Below, in pieces: positions 17,914 through 26,973 of a stretch of 48,634 nucleotides of DNA. Position numbers and translations under genes: made by a program. This stretch comes from Pedobacter sp. ASV19 (GTDB lineage Bacteria > Bacteroidota > Bacteroidia > Sphingobacteriales > Sphingobacteriaceae), in the NCBI RefSeq assembly GCF_016429005.1, contig NZ_JAELTV010000009.1, positions 1-48,634 of the forward strand, given 5' to 3'. Within the stretch, counting starts at the first letter, position 1, and each line of letters begins with the position of its first letter. The notes beneath the pieces were generated by a model that saw only the letters and a list, made by a program, of their open reading frames with translations, did no database searches and was not told where the DNA came from.

Positions 17914-18628
17914 AATATCAGCAGTAGCTTATACCAATACTAAACCGTTCATTTACGGAATCGAACATTCAGACGTTAAAAACAAGATAGACCTTAGTTT
18001 AGATATTCCTTCAGACTGTGCCGCTAAATTAATAGATGGACAGGTGGATATTGGCCTGATACCCATAGCTGCCTTCCCCCATGTACCCAATGCAAATATT
18101 GTAGCAGATTATTGCATCGGTTCCGTTGGAGCCGTGAACTCTGTATTTATTTTTAGTGATGTTCCAGCCAAAGAAATCAAAAGCCTGAAGTTGGACAGTC
18201 ATTCCAGAACATCCAATAACCTGGCAAGGGTACTATTGAAATTCTACTGGAAACTGGATGTTGAGTTCACTACGGATCCAACTGTAAAAACAGATGCCAT
18301 TGTTCTGATCGGTGACCGGACCTTTGGAAAAAAGGGTGATTACGCCTATGCCTATGACATGGGAGAGGAATGGATGAATTTTACCGGACTGCCCTTTATG
18401 TACGCGGCCTGGGTAGCCAACAAGGAAATTCCAAAGGAATTTATTGAGGAATTCAATGTTGCTTTGAAATCAGGACTTGATCATAGAAAGGAACTGCTCA
18501 AAGAACTTCCTGAAAATCCAGCCTTTGATCTGGACGACTATCTGATGCATAAGCTTGATTTTGAGCTGACCACGCAAAAGAGAGAAGCGATGACCTTATT
18601 TCTTTCCTACATCAGGGAACTGGGATAA
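17900..18628 (+). CDS. mqnA: Chorismate dehydratase of menaquinone synthesis
   Basis: 242-residue MqnA, which dehydrates chorismate to 3-[(1-carboxyvinyl)oxy]benzoate, the substrate of MqnE. It has the periplasmic-binding-protein-like fold of the family: KISAVAYTNTKPFIYG at the N-terminus, PSDCAAKLIDGQVDIGLIPIAAF, and DSHSRTSNNLARVLL in the second lobe. The start is a TTG at 17900; there is no ATG or GTG near the family N-terminus, and TTG gives the expected MDKIKISAVAYTN. The 14-base overlap with the phosphatase gene suggests translational coupling, which may compensate for the weak start codon. Confidence 0.93.
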   Translation: MDKIKISAVAYTNTKPFIYGIEHSDVKNKIDLSLDIPSDCAAKLIDGQVDIGLIPIAAFPHVPNANIVADYCIGSVGAVNSVFIFSDVPAKEIKSLKLDSHSRTSNNLARVLLKFYWKLDVEFTTDPTVKTDAIVLIGDRTFGKKGDYAYAYDMGEEWMNFTGLPFMYAAWVANKEIPKEFIEEFNVALKSGLDHRKELLKELPENPAFDLDDYLMHKLDFELTTQKREAMTLFLSYIRELG

Positions 18629-18719
18629 AAGCGATATATTCACATTATTTAAATTTTCAACAAAACGTAAAGGCTAAATTTCAAGATAGTATATTTACGA
18701 TTTTGTAAATAGAATCATT

Positions 18720-21329
18720 TTGGCCAAAGATAAGACTAAAGAAACACCATTAATGCAGCAGTACAATGCAATTAAAGCAAAGTACCCGGGCGCGTTATTA
18801 TTGTTTAGAGTAGGAGATTTTTACGAGACATTTGGAGAAGATGCAGTAAAGACTGCTCAGATATTAGGAATCGTACTCACCAGGAGAGGAAACGGGCCGG
18901 GAGGCCATATAGAACTTGCTGGTTTTCCGCATCATTCCCTGGAAAACTATTTATCCAAGCTGGTTAGGGCCGGACAGCGTGTAGCCATATGTGACCAGCT
19001 GGAAGATCCGAAGACAACCAAAACCATTGTAAAACGTGGAGTTACAGAACTGGTTACACCAGGGGTAGCTTACAACGACAATATCTTAAGTCAGAAATCT
19101 AACAATTATCTCGCTGCCATCTATTTTGATAAAAACCAGATTGGCGTGTCGCTACTGGATATTTCTACGGGAGAATTCCTGGTGGCACAGGGAAATGCAG
19201 AATACATTGACAAAGTGATGCAGGGCTTTAAACCCACAGAAGTTGTTTTTCAAAAAAACAGAAGACTGGACTTTCTGGAGTTATTTGGTGATAAATTCTA
19301 TACTTATATCCTAGACGACTGGGCATTTACCACTGATTATGCAAATGAAACCTTAACCAAGCATTTTGAAGTGGCTTCACTAAAAGGCTTTGGTGTAGAT
19401 AAATTGCAAACTGGCATCGTCGCGGCAGGGGTCATCCTCCATTATCTGAATGAAACGGAACACCGCAATCTCAAACATATCACTTCTATCTCCAGGCTTG
19501 AAGAAGATCGCTTTATGTGGCTGGACCGTTTCACTGTCAGAAATCTGGAATTGGTCAGCTCTGCCAATGACAACGCGGTAACCTTATTTGATGTGCTGGA
19601 TGAGACCAGTACACCTATGGGAGCAAGATTGCTCCACAAGTGGATCATTATGCCACTGAAGGAATTGAAACCTATACAGGAGCGTTTAGGTATGGTGGAG
19701 TACTTGGTTGCAAATGAAGACCTTTCCGCGGAGTTGCTTTCACATATTAAACAAATAGGAGACCTGGAACGACTGATCTCTAAAGTGGGATTGTTGAAAG
19801 TAGGACCGAGGGAGCTTTGTCAATTGAAACGTGCTTTACACCATATAGAAGAAGTTAAGAAATTGACAGAAGCGTCTGGAAATCCGTTCCTGGGTCTCAT
19901 TGCTGAGCAATTGAATCCCTGCCTGTCCATCCGGGAAAAACTCGAAAGAGAACTTTTTCCAGACCCACCTGCATTGCTTATTAAAGGAAATGTGATTGCA
20001 GACGGCATAGATGAAGAATTAGATAGATTGAGGAAAATTTCTTATGGAGGTAAAGATTACCTGATCGAAATCCAGAAAAGAGAGGCTGCAGCAACGGGCA
20101 TTCCTTCACTCAAAATAGCCTTTAACAATGTATTCGGCTATTATCTGGAAGTTACCCATACACACAAGGATAAAGTGCCAACAGAGTGGCTGCGTAAACA
20201 AACCTTAGTCAATGCAGAGCGCTATATCACTCCTGAACTTAAAGAATACGAAGAACAGATCCTGGGAGCAGAAGAGAAAATTCAGGAAATAGAAGTCCGT
20301 TTGTACAATGAATTGATGTACCAGGTGAGTACCTGTATTAAACCTATACAGCTCAATGCTTACATGATTGCCCAGCTTGATGTGATGTTGTGCTTTGCTC
20401 AACTGGCGGTGAAGAACCATTATGTTAAGCCTGTACTGAACACAAAGAAAGTTCTGGATATCAAAGGGGGACGTCACCCGGTTATAGAAAAACGCCTTGC
20501 AGTAGGTGAGGAATATATTACTAACGATGTTTTGCTCGATAACAATACGCAACAGATCATTATTATAACCGGGCCCAATATGTCGGGTAAATCTGCTATT
20601 TTAAGGCAAACCGGACTAATTGTTTTGATGGCTCAAATGGGCTGTTTTGTTCCTGCTAAAGCTGCAACTATCGGACTGGTAGATAAAATCTTCACACGTG
20701 TTGGTGCATCAGATAATTTATCTTCAGGCGAAAGTACATTTATGGTGGAAATGAATGAGACCGCCAGCATTCTGAACAATATTTCAGACAACAGCCTCAT
20801 TCTCCTGGACGAAATAGGCCGTGGAACAAGTACTTACGATGGGATCTCCATCGCCTGGGCGATTGCGGAATTCCTGCATACTCACCCAAGTGCTAAACCT
20901 AAAACCTTATTTGCTACCCACTATCACGAGCTGAATGAGCTGGCCAATACCATGACCCGCATCAAAAATTTTAATGTGTCTGTAAAGGAAATAGGAAACA
21001 AGGTCATCTTTTTAAGGAAACTGGTGCCGGGTGGAAGTGAACATAGTTTTGGTATTCATGTAGCTAAAATGGCAGGAATGCCTCCTAAGCTGATTGCCAG
21101 AGCTAATGAAATCCTGAAAAAGCTTGAAATTGACCGCACTGAAGGCCAAAGTATCAAAGACAGTATTAAAAAAGTACAAAACCAGGCTTATCAGCTGCAT
21201 ATGTTTGCCGTAGATGATCCGATTCTGGTAAAAATAAGAGACATGCTCAATAACCTGGATGTAAATGTATTAACCCCCGTTGAAGCCTTACTTAAACTGG
21301 ATGAGATTCAACGCCTAATTAAGCAGTAA
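18720..21329 (+). CDS. mutS: DNA mismatch repair protein MutS
   Basis: 869-residue MutS. The mismatch-reading Phe-x-Glu motif is in [11 protein letters not shown] (about residue 33) of domain I. The connector, lever/clamp and ATPase domains follow; Walker A is [11 protein letters not shown], Walker B is [16 protein letters not shown], and [11 protein letters not shown] is the conserved His loop. A C-terminal helix-turn-helix/dimer region ([24 protein letters not shown]) is present. The start is a TTG at 18720, giving [16 protein letters not shown], which matches the family; the next ATG (residue 12) would remove conserved sequence. The NlpC/P60 gene starts directly after the stop codon, so the two are transcribed together. 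Confidence 0.97.
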   Translation: MAKDKTKETPLMQQYNAIKAKYPGALLLFRVGDFYETFGEDAVKTAQILGIVLTRRGNGPGGHIELAGFPHHSLENYLSKLVRAGQRVAICDQLEDPKTTKTIVKRGVTELVTPGVAYNDNILSQKSNNYLAAIYFDKNQIGVSLLDISTGEFLVAQGNAEYIDKVMQGFKPTEVVFQKNRRLDFLELFGDKFYTYILDDWAFTTDYANETLTKHFEVASLKGFGVDKLQTGIVAAGVILHYLNETEHRNLKHITSISRLEEDRFMWLDRFTVRNLELVSSANDNAVTLFDVLDETSTPMGARLLHKWIIMPLKELKPIQERLGMVEYLVANEDLSAELLSHIKQIGDLERLISKVGLLKVGPRELCQLKRALHHIEEVKKLTEASGNPFLGLIAEQLNPCLSIREKLERELFPDPPALLIKGNVIADGIDEELDRLRKISYGGKDYLIEIQKREAAATGIPSLKIAFNNVFGYYLEVTHTHKDKVPTEWLRKQTLVNAERYITPELKEYEEQILGAEEKIQEIEVRLYNELMYQVSTCIKPIQLNAYMIAQLDVMLCFAQLAVKNHYVKPVLNTKKVLDIKGGRHPVIEKRLAVGEEYITNDVLLDNNTQQIIIITGPNMSGKSAILRQTGLIVLMAQMGCFVPAKAATIGLVDKIFTRVGASDNLSSGESTFMVEMNETASILNNISDNSLILLDEIGRGTSTYDGISIAWAIAEFLHTHPSAKPKTLFATHYHELNELANTMTRIKNFNVSVKEIGNKVIFLRKLVPGGSEHSFGIHVAKMAGMPPKLIARANEILKKLEIDRTEGQSIKDSIKKVQNQAYQLHMFAVDDPILVKIRDMLNNLDVNVLTPVEALLKLDEIQRLIKQ

Positions 21330-21824
21330 ATGAAAAGGAATTTAGGATTGCTCGTCATTTTAATGGTGTTTCTAACAGCTTGTGGCTCCAGAAGACATAT
21401 CGTAACGAACAGCAATGCGGCAAATGCTGCCGCTGCAGCAAATGCGATGTCCAATCTTAAAAATAAATCCCTTTACCGGTTCATTACGGATTGGACAGGG
21501 GTGCGGTATCGTTTAGGAGGACTTGACAAGAATGGAATAGATTGTTCCGGCTTCGCTTTCCTGCTGGAAAAGGAAATTTATGGCATACAACTTCCGCGCA
21601 GATCAAGAGACCAGGCGCAGACAGTCAGGAACAAAGACCTTGGCCAGTTGAAAGAAGGAGACCTCATTTTCTTTTCTTTTGGTGGAAACGAAGTAGACCA
21701 TGTAGGTATCTATCTCAATGATGACTATTTTGTACATGCCTCTACCACCAGAGGTGTTGTTGTCGACAACATTACCTTACCTGCATATCAGAAAGCTTTT
21801 GTTAAGGCAGGACCCGTAAAATAA
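21330..21824 (+). CDS. NlpC/P60 family cell-wall hydrolase lipoprotein
   Basis: 164 residues. The signal peptide ends at lipobox LTAC (lipidated Cys18), followed by an Asn/Ala-rich linker, so the enzyme is membrane-anchored outside the cytoplasm. The NlpC/P60 domain (about 50-160) has the nucleophile Cys in GIDCSGF, a His in VDHVGIYL, and the third polar residue in the FVHAST segment. Such proteins are peptidoglycan gamma-D-glutamyl-diamino acid endopeptidases. Its ATG follows the mutS TAA with no gap; the pairing with mutS is most likely positional rather than functional. Confidence 0.93.
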   Translation: MKRNLGLLVILMVFLTACGSRRHIVTNSNAANAAAAANAMSNLKNKSLYRFITDWTGVRYRLGGLDKNGIDCSGFAFLLEKEIYGIQLPRRSRDQAQTVRNKDLGQLKEGDLIFFSFGGNEVDHVGIYLNDDYFVHASTTRGVVVDNITLPAYQKAFVKAGPVK

Positions 21825-21843
21825 TTTAAAGTATTATAAAGGA

Positions 21844-21966
21844 ATGTCAGAACCAAAACACGACTATTCATTCTGGACGAAATACAAAAGGTTTGCCACT
21901 ACGGAGATCATTATGTATCTAATTATGATCATAGGCATAGGTCTGGGAATCATCATTCTCAGTTGA
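21844..21966 (+). CDS. Small single-pass membrane peptide, 40 residues
   Basis: ATG at 21844, TGA at 21964-21966, 40 codons: MSEPKHDYSFWTKYKRF, then a hydrophobic segment of about 20 residues (IIMYLIMIIGIGLGIIIL). The layout, a charged and aromatic N-terminus with a C-terminal membrane helix, is that of a genuine small membrane protein rather than random frame. It starts 20 bp after the NlpC/P60 stop, so it can share the mutS transcript, and its last eight bases overlap the end of the convergent DUF3857 gene. The function is unknown. Confidence 0.65.
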   Translation: MSEPKHDYSFWTKYKRFATTEIIMYLIMIIGIGLGIIILS

Positions 21967-23860
21967 GCTTAAAGACAGCTTTTGACTGGTCGTAGCGCCG
22001 TACTCTGCTGATAAAATCAACCAGATCCTTATAGCGTTCAGCAGGATAATGGCCTTCTTTCAATAAGAAATACCGGCTGTAGGTAAGTAGCTTTCCACTT
22101 AAAGTTGTTTTAACAATAAAAGAACCAAAATCATTCTTAATCTGGATGTTCTCCATTTCTGACTCTATTTTAAAGCTATCTGGCAGTGTATACTGTATAG
22201 TGTCCAGTTCGGTAAAACCTCTGTTAACCACTACAGGCCTGGTGCGGTTGGTGATTTCGTTGATATTTTTCGCTTTATTAAAAGCATTTAACACCAAATA
22301 AGCGCGGCTTTGTGTTTGAGGGACATAACTTCTGATACTCAGGTCCAGATGTTCCGTCGTGGCAGGTTTGCTTGTCTTTAACTGATTGAATGTTACCTTG
22401 TCAAACTCAATATTGTCCAGGTCATATTTCGACTTCAATGATTTAACCTGCTCTTCCGGCGAATCACTGATCAGTCCTTCACAATTGTCATACTCAGCCC
22501 CCTCAAACCGGGTTAACATGCTACCTTTTATATTGCCTTCATTGTCTATGTTCAGTGAAGCCGTCCGGATGGTTTTATTCTCCGTTGCAGATAAAACCGG
22601 AGTATGAAGTAACTTTCCTCCATGTTCCGTACAGGCCAATACAGTTCTGTCATCTGTAAAGTCTCCTAAAAAGCCAAAAGGTACGGTTTGACTGGTGCAT
22701 TCCAGCCAGGTGGTATCCCTTTCAAAAGGAACACAAAGTATAATATGATTGGCCTGATCCATACTTGCAAAGTCCGGATCCAGGCTTCTTTTTTGATTCC
22801 CGGCATAAACAATACAATATTCGGAATAGATATCAGCGGCCTTTAAGAGGCTTTGCATATAGTTTACAAGACCTTTGCAATCTCCATAACCCATACGGTC
22901 TACCTCAGCAGCTGAAATTGGTTGAAACCCGCCAATGCCTATCTGAACACTCACATAGCGGGTCTTTTCCTGCATGTAAGCGTATATCTTTTTAGCCTTT
23001 TCCCTAGGATCATTTATACCGTTCACCAATGATTTCACCATCTGTATCGTTTCAGGTGCCAGATTCTGCCGTTTTGAAATAAGATCGGTATAGATCCATT
23101 TGCCCAAATCATTCCAGTTATTGTAACTTCCTGAAAAAGCATAATAACTGAATTTTTCGGGTGCTATTTTAACCCTTGTCAGGTAATTTTCAGGTGAAGG
23201 CGCATAAGGCTCTGTCTGGAAAGAAGGAATATTGGTCATCTCCCAGCTGTAACTCCATAGTTTTTCTTCCTTTGTTTCTTTCGTTTGCCCTGGATAATTG
23301 TAGGTCTTTATATGCAATTTGTCGCCAGGCAGACAAAGGAAACTATAGCTGTTCTTTTCTACAGAAACATCTGGAGAAGGCGAAGCATACCAGTCTGGAA
23401 TAATCAGGTTTTGTTTGTTTTTTAATTCGTATTCATAAACTATCGTATAAGGATACTCGGTAACAGCGGGCTTAAAATGCTTTACACGGTCGTCTTCGAA
23501 GAGAGAAAAATCACTGATTGCACTTTCATCTGTAAAATTGCTTTGGTTAAATTTACTGATCGGTTTACCCTGAGCGTTATAAACTATACCCTTTATACTT
23601 TTTATGCTGTTGTTTTTATTGTAAAAAAGGACCAGTTCCGCACGTGCATCACCATTCTTATTCAATACAGAAATGGCTTGTTTTACCTTGATAGATACAT
23701 TGTCTGTCGCTCTCATATCTACAACTGTTTCCATGTTACGGATCACAGCGTTTGACCGGTTTTTCAATGCTGAAGGAATATCTTCAGTCTTATAGGTATT
23801 TTGTGCAACTGCGGGAAGGGCAACGGGAATCAATAAGAGAAAAAGAAGCCTGCGGAACAT
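21959..23860 (-). CDS. Exported DUF3857/transglutaminase-like protein (catalytic Cys present)
   Basis: 633 residues with a signal peptide (MFRRLLFLLLIPVALPAVAQ, cleavage after AQ). Residues ~25-280 are a beta-rich DUF3857-type domain; the middle is a transglutaminase-like fold with Cys in MGYGDCKGLVNYMQ and His in DQANHIILCVPF, so two of the three catalytic residues are recognisable; the C-terminal ~200 residues form another beta domain. Periplasmic location is expected. Role unknown; peptide or isopeptide handling at the cell envelope is one possibility. It is preceded by a paralogue on the same strand with only one base between them, so the pair is an operon. Confidence 0.85.
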   Translation of the reverse strand: MFRRLLFLLLIPVALPAVAQNTYKTEDIPSALKNRSNAVIRNMETVVDMRATDNVSIKVKQAISVLNKNGDARAELVLFYNKNNSIKSIKGIVYNAQGKPISKFNQSNFTDESAISDFSLFEDDRVKHFKPAVTEYPYTIVYEYELKNKQNLIIPDWYASPSPDVSVEKNSYSFLCLPGDKLHIKTYNYPGQTKETKEEKLWSYSWEMTNIPSFQTEPYAPSPENYLTRVKIAPEKFSYYAFSGSYNNWNDLGKWIYTDLISKRQNLAPETIQMVKSLVNGINDPREKAKKIYAYMQEKTRYVSVQIGIGGFQPISAAEVDRMGYGDCKGLVNYMQSLLKAADIYSEYCIVYAGNQKRSLDPDFASMDQANHIILCVPFERDTTWLECTSQTVPFGFLGDFTDDRTVLACTEHGGKLLHTPVLSATENKTIRTASLNIDNEGNIKGSMLTRFEGAEYDNCEGLISDSPEEQVKSLKSKYDLDNIEFDKVTFNQLKTSKPATTEHLDLSIRSYVPQTQSRAYLVLNAFNKAKNINEITNRTRPVVVNRGFTELDTIQYTLPDSFKIESEMENIQIKNDFGSFIVKTTLSGKLLTYSRYFLLKEGHYPAERYKDLVDFISRVRRYDQSKAVFKLN

Positions 23861-23861
23861 A

Positions 23862-25844
23862 TTATTTAGCTTTTTTTAAGATAAGATCTGTTTTTTGTTG
23901 CTGGATGATCCTGCTGAAGAATTCTTTCAAAGATAAATATTCCTCAGGCGTATAGATGGCCTTATTGAGCTGGAAGACCTGGCTAAAGTTAATCGTGTCG
24001 TTCATAAAGGAAATCTGGCTGAGGTATTTTCCGCCTCCATCCGGAAGGGCGATATTTAGATCTTTTGGCTGGTCATTAAGTGTGTAGCCTGCTGGCAATC
24101 TGAGCAATATATTTACACGCTTTTCGTTTGCTGCAGCTAAATCCACCGGATAATTCCTTTCACTTAAATTGAACGGGTTTTTTGTCGTATGGTCTATAAA
24201 GAAAGGATTAAAATAAAACTGCTGTGCATTCATACGATCAAAAACCTTCATCTCAATTTCGTAATCTTCAACCAAAGGAAGATCCAGGCTGTCCAGATTG
24301 GAAATCTGGTGTTTAAGGATGATGATCTCCGGCATTTGTTCATCCAGTTTTTCTACATACTGATCTATCGAAGAAGCCTTCAGAATTTTATTCCTTTTAT
24401 TTAATGCACTGTATCCGTTGGAATAGGTGATGAGCTTACCTTTAATTTTTCCATCCTCACCAAGTGCACCGTCAAAGGTATACCTGGAGATGTCTTTTTG
24501 ACTTGCCTTTAAATCATACCAGTAAGACTCCTTCTTAAGATTAACCACCCGGCCCCTGTCATTAATGCAATGCATTGGAAGCAGGCCAAAAGGGAGCAAG
24601 GGATCTGAAGCATCCAGAAGATAACTTTGACCATCTATATTCACCTTCGCGACTACGTAGTCGAAATCGCTGATGACCGGATATAGGTTATTGACGATCC
24701 CATTTTCTCTGGTGGAAAGCATTACTGCTTCCGCGTCAAGATTAGCTGCAGAAAGCGCAGCTACCAAGGCCAGGTTAATGTCGCCTATATTTCCACTATG
24801 CGTGTCAAGTGCTTTTTTAATGGTGTTTTCACTGTACTTACCTCTATAACCGTTCCATACTATGGATTTCTTTAAGTAAGCATAAATGGCTTTTGCCTTA
24901 CCAAGATCATCATTAGTATTCTTAAGCATAACCGGAAGAAGATCTTTAAAAACATCTTTCCTTTTCATCTGACCGCCAAAAGACTTATCGCTGGTCAGTT
25001 CGTAATCTACATCCTTCCAGGTCTTTGTAATGTTGTTTTTATAGCCATTGAGGTGCTGCACATCAGAAAGTTCAAAATAAATAGCCGATTTGAAATTAGA
25101 AGCCGCAGTCATATAGCTTTCCTCTATAAAAGGGGGGATATCCTTCATAATATAGGTCATCCTGGAGCAATCAATGTTTTGTCCCTGAATCCTCAGGCAG
25201 TCCTTACTAACATCACCCTTTTGAGAGCTCAATTTAAGATAGCCCCTGATCGATGCATTGAAATTATAAATAGCCGGAATAAAACCAACGAACTCACTGT
25301 AGAGTTTTGGTATGGCAGATTGATACTCCCAGGTCACGAAATTGAAAATATTTCTCCTGTTGATCCTGTACGTAAATTCAATAATACTACCTTCCTTAAT
25401 ATTGGGGAGGGTAAATTTTTTGATTTTCAGATACTTGCTTCTATTGTCTGTAAATACCTGTTTTTTGTCCAGATCCGTTCTTACAAATTGACCGTTGATA
25501 AAATTAAAGGTGGCAGCAGTCAGATCGGTCATCTCATCTTCTTTATCGTTATTATAGACCCAGAGGGGGATCTCAATATTCGACTGATTAAACCCCTGCT
25601 TATTTAATATTTTAATTTTGACGTGGTATCTATAATCCACATAACTGTGGCCATCATTGTCGTCTATTTGAATAGAAGCGGTACCAAATTCTTTAATTAC
25701 AATGGCGTTGGCATTGCTGTCTATAGTTGTTTTTTTTAGGTTGAGGTCATCGCCGTTGGGTTTACCGAAATCAAAATCCTGGGCAAAAGCGGCAGGAAGA
25801 CCAAATACTGTTATGATTAGAAGGACTAAGAAAGGTGTTTTCAT
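23862..25844 (-). CDS. Exported DUF3857/transglutaminase-like paralogue lacking the catalytic Cys
   Basis: 660 residues with signal peptide (FLVLLIITVFGLPAAFAQ). It has the same three-part architecture as the downstream neighbour: N-terminal DUF3857-type domain with a Tyr-rich strand (YVDYRYHVKIKILN), a transglutaminase-like centre, and a C-terminal beta domain. In the segment aligned with GYGDCKGLVNYMQ of the neighbour, this protein reads HSGNIGDINLALVAAL, so Cys is replaced; and the His region reads DFDYVVAKVNIDG, with Tyr instead of His. It is therefore probably non-catalytic, as in many family members. Pairing with an intact paralogue suggests a complex or partner role (inference). First gene of the two-gene operon. 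Confidence 0.85.
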   Translation of the reverse strand: MKTPFLVLLIITVFGLPAAFAQDFDFGKPNGDDLNLKKTTIDSNANAIVIKEFGTASIQIDDNDGHSYVDYRYHVKIKILNKQGFNQSNIEIPLWVYNNDKEDEMTDLTAATFNFINGQFVRTDLDKKQVFTDNRSKYLKIKKFTLPNIKEGSIIEFTYRINRRNIFNFVTWEYQSAIPKLYSEFVGFIPAIYNFNASIRGYLKLSSQKGDVSKDCLRIQGQNIDCSRMTYIMKDIPPFIEESYMTAASNFKSAIYFELSDVQHLNGYKNNITKTWKDVDYELTSDKSFGGQMKRKDVFKDLLPVMLKNTNDDLGKAKAIYAYLKKSIVWNGYRGKYSENTIKKALDTHSGNIGDINLALVAALSAANLDAEAVMLSTRENGIVNNLYPVISDFDYVVAKVNIDGQSYLLDASDPLLPFGLLPMHCINDRGRVVNLKKESYWYDLKASQKDISRYTFDGALGEDGKIKGKLITYSNGYSALNKRNKILKASSIDQYVEKLDEQMPEIIILKHQISNLDSLDLPLVEDYEIEMKVFDRMNAQQFYFNPFFIDHTTKNPFNLSERNYPVDLAAANEKRVNILLRLPAGYTLNDQPKDLNIALPDGGGKYLSQISFMNDTINFSQVFQLNKAIYTPEEYLSLKEFFSRIIQQQKTDLILKKAK

Positions 25845-25849
25845 TGCTG

Positions 25850-25896
25850 AGCGTGGAATAAAGCTGCAATTTATAATTTTCTTGAAGATCCACGCT
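25850..25896 (-). repeat. Inverted repeat in the leader of the DUF3857 operon
   Basis: AGCGTGGA (25850-25857) and TCCACGCT (25889-25896) form an 8-bp inverted repeat with a 31-base spacer, ending five bases before the ATG at 25844. As RNA it would be a hairpin next to the start codon. Confidence 0.4.
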
Positions 25897-25950
25897 AAAT
25901 AAAGTAGAAATTACTGAATGATTTTTACGACTTTTGGGAACTACTAAAAC

Positions 25951-25967
25951 TGATCATCAAATGATCA
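25951..25967. repeat. Palindrome upstream of the exonuclease gene (possible operator)
   Basis: TGATCAT-CAA-ATGATCA is a perfect 7-bp inverted repeat 28 bp before the exonuclease ATG, abutting the -7-like TATCTTTA at 25968. Its place over the likely promoter suits a regulator site, but no regulator is encoded nearby. Confidence 0.4.
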
Positions 25968-25995
25968 TATCTTTAAAATTGCAGTAATAATACCC

Positions 25996-26967
25996 ATGAA
26001 ATTAAATTTAAAACGCCCGCTTGCTTTTTTTGACCTGGAAACTACAGGTGTAAATGTTGGATCAGACCGTATAGTGGAAATAGCTATATTGAAAGCAATG
26101 CCGGATGGTACCGAAGAGATTAAAACATTGAGAGTCAATCCGGAGATGCCCATTCCACTTCAGTCTTCCCTTATTCATGGTATATACGATGAACATATAG
26201 CCCAGGAACGCACTTTTAAAGAAGTAGCACAGGAGCTGGCCGATTTTATCGGAGATGCAGACCTTGCAGGTTATAACTCTAACCGTTTTGATATTCCTGT
26301 ATTGCTGGAAGAGTTTCTAAAGGCCGGAATAGATTTTGATATGACAGACAGAAAGTTTGTGGATGTTCAGAACATCTTTCATCAGATGGAACAGCGTACC
26401 CTGCGTGCGGCCTACAAATTCTATTGCGACAAAGATATTGTCAACGCACATTCAGCAGAAGCAGATATTACCGCAACATACCATGTGCTTCTTGCTCAGA
26501 TAGAGCGTTACAAAGATGCTGATTTTGAAGACAAACAAGGGAACATCAGTAAACCCGTCCAAAATGATGTCGAAGCGCTGCATCTATTCACTAATATGAA
26601 TAAACCTGTAGATTTTGCAGGAAGAATGGTTTTCAATGAAGAAGGGCAGGAAACGTTCAACTTCGGAAAACACAAAGGCAAAACCGTAGAACAGGTATTT
26701 GATATAGAACCGAGTTATTACGCCTGGATGAAACAAGGAGATTTTCCTTTATATACCAAGAAGAAACTTGAAGAAATCTGGACAAGATGGAATAAAAAGA
26801 AAGAGCAGAATAAGGCACCCAAGCCACCGGTTGCTCCAAAAACACCGGTTGCACCAAGACCTAATTTTATCAATAACAACCCCCAGCCAACAACAAAAAA
26901 AGATAAGCCGGCAGCTGAGGTGACCAACGATATGTTGGAACAATTAAAAATGAAGTTCGGAAAATAA
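25996..26967 (+). CDS. DnaQ-like 3'-5' exonuclease with ExoX-type C-terminal domain
   Basis: 323 residues. The N-terminal ~170 form a DEDDh exonuclease: Exo I in AFFDLETTGVNV (Asp and Glu), Exo II in LAGYNSNRFDIPVL, Exo III in AHSAEADITATY. After a linker, FNFGKHKGKTVEQVF...YYAWMKQGDFP (about 225-255) is the short C-terminal domain found in ExoX-like proteins. The last ~55 residues are a low-complexity Pro/Lys/Asn tail ending in LEQLKMKFGK. It is likely a proofreading-like or repair exonuclease acting on single-stranded DNA ends; not the replicative epsilon subunit in an obvious sense. It lies seven bases before the M1 peptidase gene, so probably co-transcribed. Confidence 0.88.
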   Translation: MKLNLKRPLAFFDLETTGVNVGSDRIVEIAILKAMPDGTEEIKTLRVNPEMPIPLQSSLIHGIYDEHIAQERTFKEVAQELADFIGDADLAGYNSNRFDIPVLLEEFLKAGIDFDMTDRKFVDVQNIFHQMEQRTLRAAYKFYCDKDIVNAHSAEADITATYHVLLAQIERYKDADFEDKQGNISKPVQNDVEALHLFTNMNKPVDFAGRMVFNEEGQETFNFGKHKGKTVEQVFDIEPSYYAWMKQGDFPLYTKKKLEEIWTRWNKKKEQNKAPKPPVAPKTPVAPRPNFINNNPQPTTKKDKPAAEVTNDMLEQLKMKFGK

Positions 26968-26973
26968 GGAGTT

